6,770 nucleotides of DNA from assembly GCA_016763215.1 (NCBI GenBank), contig JAESUF010000004.1:1-6770 (forward strand), in the 5' to 3' direction. A program made the translations under genes and the position numbers. The stretch comes from Flavobacteriaceae bacterium (lineage in GTDB: Bacteria; Bacteroidota; Bacteroidia; Flavobacteriales; Flavobacteriaceae). A model generated the notes under the pieces. The model was given only the letters and a program-made list of their open reading frames with translations. It made no database searches and was not told the origin of the DNA. Positions within the stretch are counted from its first letter, which is position 1; each line of letters starts with the position of its first letter. Positions 6,263 to 6,770 of the stretch are shown one piece after another.

Positions 6263-6282
6263 TTGAATATTTCTTTATTCAA
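6263..6282. repeat. Short AT-rich inverted repeat between uvrC and the patatin gene
   Basis: TTGAATA (6263-6269) and TATTCAA (6276-6282) form a perfect 7-bp inverted repeat around TTTCTT, 12 nt past the uvrC stop on the minus strand. On that strand it is followed by GAACG rather than a T run, so it is not a convincing terminator. It may be a weak 3'-end hairpin or chance. Confidence 0.3.
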
Positions 6283-6294
6283 CTCGTTTTGAAT

Positions 6295-6770
6295 TTACTC
6301 TTTTACTGGATTGAAATAGACATGGACTTTTTTAGCTCTAGATTCGCCAATTGCTTCTTTAAGTTCTTCAAATGTAGCGCTTTTCACGCGCTTTGCTGAT
6401 TTAAATTTACGCAACAAAGACGTGATGGTTTGTTTCCCAATATTCGGTATTTGCTCTAATTCGGATTTAATGGCACTCTTACTTCTTTTATTTCTGTGGA
6501 GTGTAATCCCGAAACGGTGTGCTTCATTTCTCAAAAATTGAATAATCTTTAAGGTCTCCGATTTTTTATCCAAATACATCGGAATTGGATCTCCAGGGTA
6601 ATAAATTTCCTATAGACGTTTTGCAATTCCAATAATGGCAATTTTTCCTCGCAGCCCCAAAACATCCAAACTCTTTAAAGCAGATGATAGCTGCCCTTTT
6701 CCACCATCAACTACTATTAATTGAGGTAAAGGCTGGTCTTCTGATAATAGTCGCTTATAACGCCTAAAAA
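6295..6770 (-). pseudogene. uvrC: UvrC excinuclease subunit, C-terminal part, interrupted by an in-frame amber codon
   Basis: UvrC makes both incisions around a lesion in nucleotide excision repair. The gene enters from the right edge, so only about the last 156 residues plus one internal stop are seen. Before the stop the frame encodes the RNase H-like nuclease domain: [16 protein letters not shown], then [13 protein letters not shown] with a catalytic Asp (codon 6708-6706), then [14 protein letters not shown] stands at 6612-6610. The same frame resumes at once with EIYYPGDPIPMYLDKKSET, then LRNEAHRFGI with the catalytic His, and a helix-hairpin-helix tail (IPNIGKQTITSLL), ending in TAA at 6295. 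The family pattern here is KRLEEIY, so the stop replaces one Glu; a single G-to-T change of GAG would do it. The truncated product would lose 104 residues, including the catalytic His and the DNA-binding tail. It could be a real nonsense mutation, a base-call error or, less likely, a read-through codon. An ATG at 6579 could not by itself restore a working enzyme. Confidence 0.85.

Noticed and set aside
6263..6282. Inverted repeat as the uvrC terminator
   Set aside because: Only 7 AT-rich base pairs and no T run after it on the minus strand.
6295..6579. A free-standing 94-residue gene beginning at ATG 6579
   Set aside because: UvrC sequence continues in the same frame upstream of this ATG to the amber codon and beyond, so it is the 3' part of uvrC and not a separate gene.
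6610..6612. Amber reassigned to an amino acid genome-wide
   Set aside because: About two thousand other codons in the window contain no internal TAG, and a TAG blocks the frame just before the probable gldE start; an isolated mutation or error is simpler.

Overview
The window is AT-rich chromosomal DNA from a member of the Bacteroidota, most likely a gliding marine-type flavobacterium (Flavobacteriaceae). The gene order gldE, ssb, mutY, then divergent HU and rng, is typical of that family. Starts lack a Shine-Dalgarno sequence and are preceded by A-rich stretches, and a TAnnTTTG-type promoter box lies upstream of the HU gene. No mobile element, CRISPR array, tRNA or rRNA is visible, and the content is core housekeeping genes.

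Left part (1-1594, minus strand): the first codons of a probable gldE, then ssb and mutY, read as an operon mutY-ssb-gldE. A 131-bp divergent intergenic region (1595-1725) holds the HU promoter box and two adjacent palindromes that share the core TAATATTA.

Middle (1726-3910, plus strand): an HU-family DNA-binding protein is followed by a 29-residue, extremely basic small protein, too short for most gene callers. A strong hairpin terminator begins inside the last codons of that gene. Next come a hairpin-rich leader of about 180 bp and a ribonuclease of the RNase E/G family, closed by a perfect 15-bp stem terminator. That terminator can act in both directions because the next gene converges on it.

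Right part (3979-6770, minus strand): a patatin-like phospholipase fused to a POTRA-like segment and an outer-membrane beta-barrel (PlpD/FplA-type architecture), best started at a GTG that begins a clean signal peptide. Upstream of it is the C-terminal part of uvrC, which runs off the window. The uvrC reading frame carries an in-frame amber codon at 6610-6612, with recognisable UvrC sequence in the same frame on both sides.

The genes fall into genome maintenance (SSB, MutY, UvrC, HU), RNA processing and probably the ribosome (RNase E/G, the small basic protein), and the cell envelope (gldE, patatin-barrel). I see no convincing new defence or mobile system. The points most worth a second look are the interrupted uvrC, the unannotated small basic gene with its overlapping terminator, and the structured rng leader.
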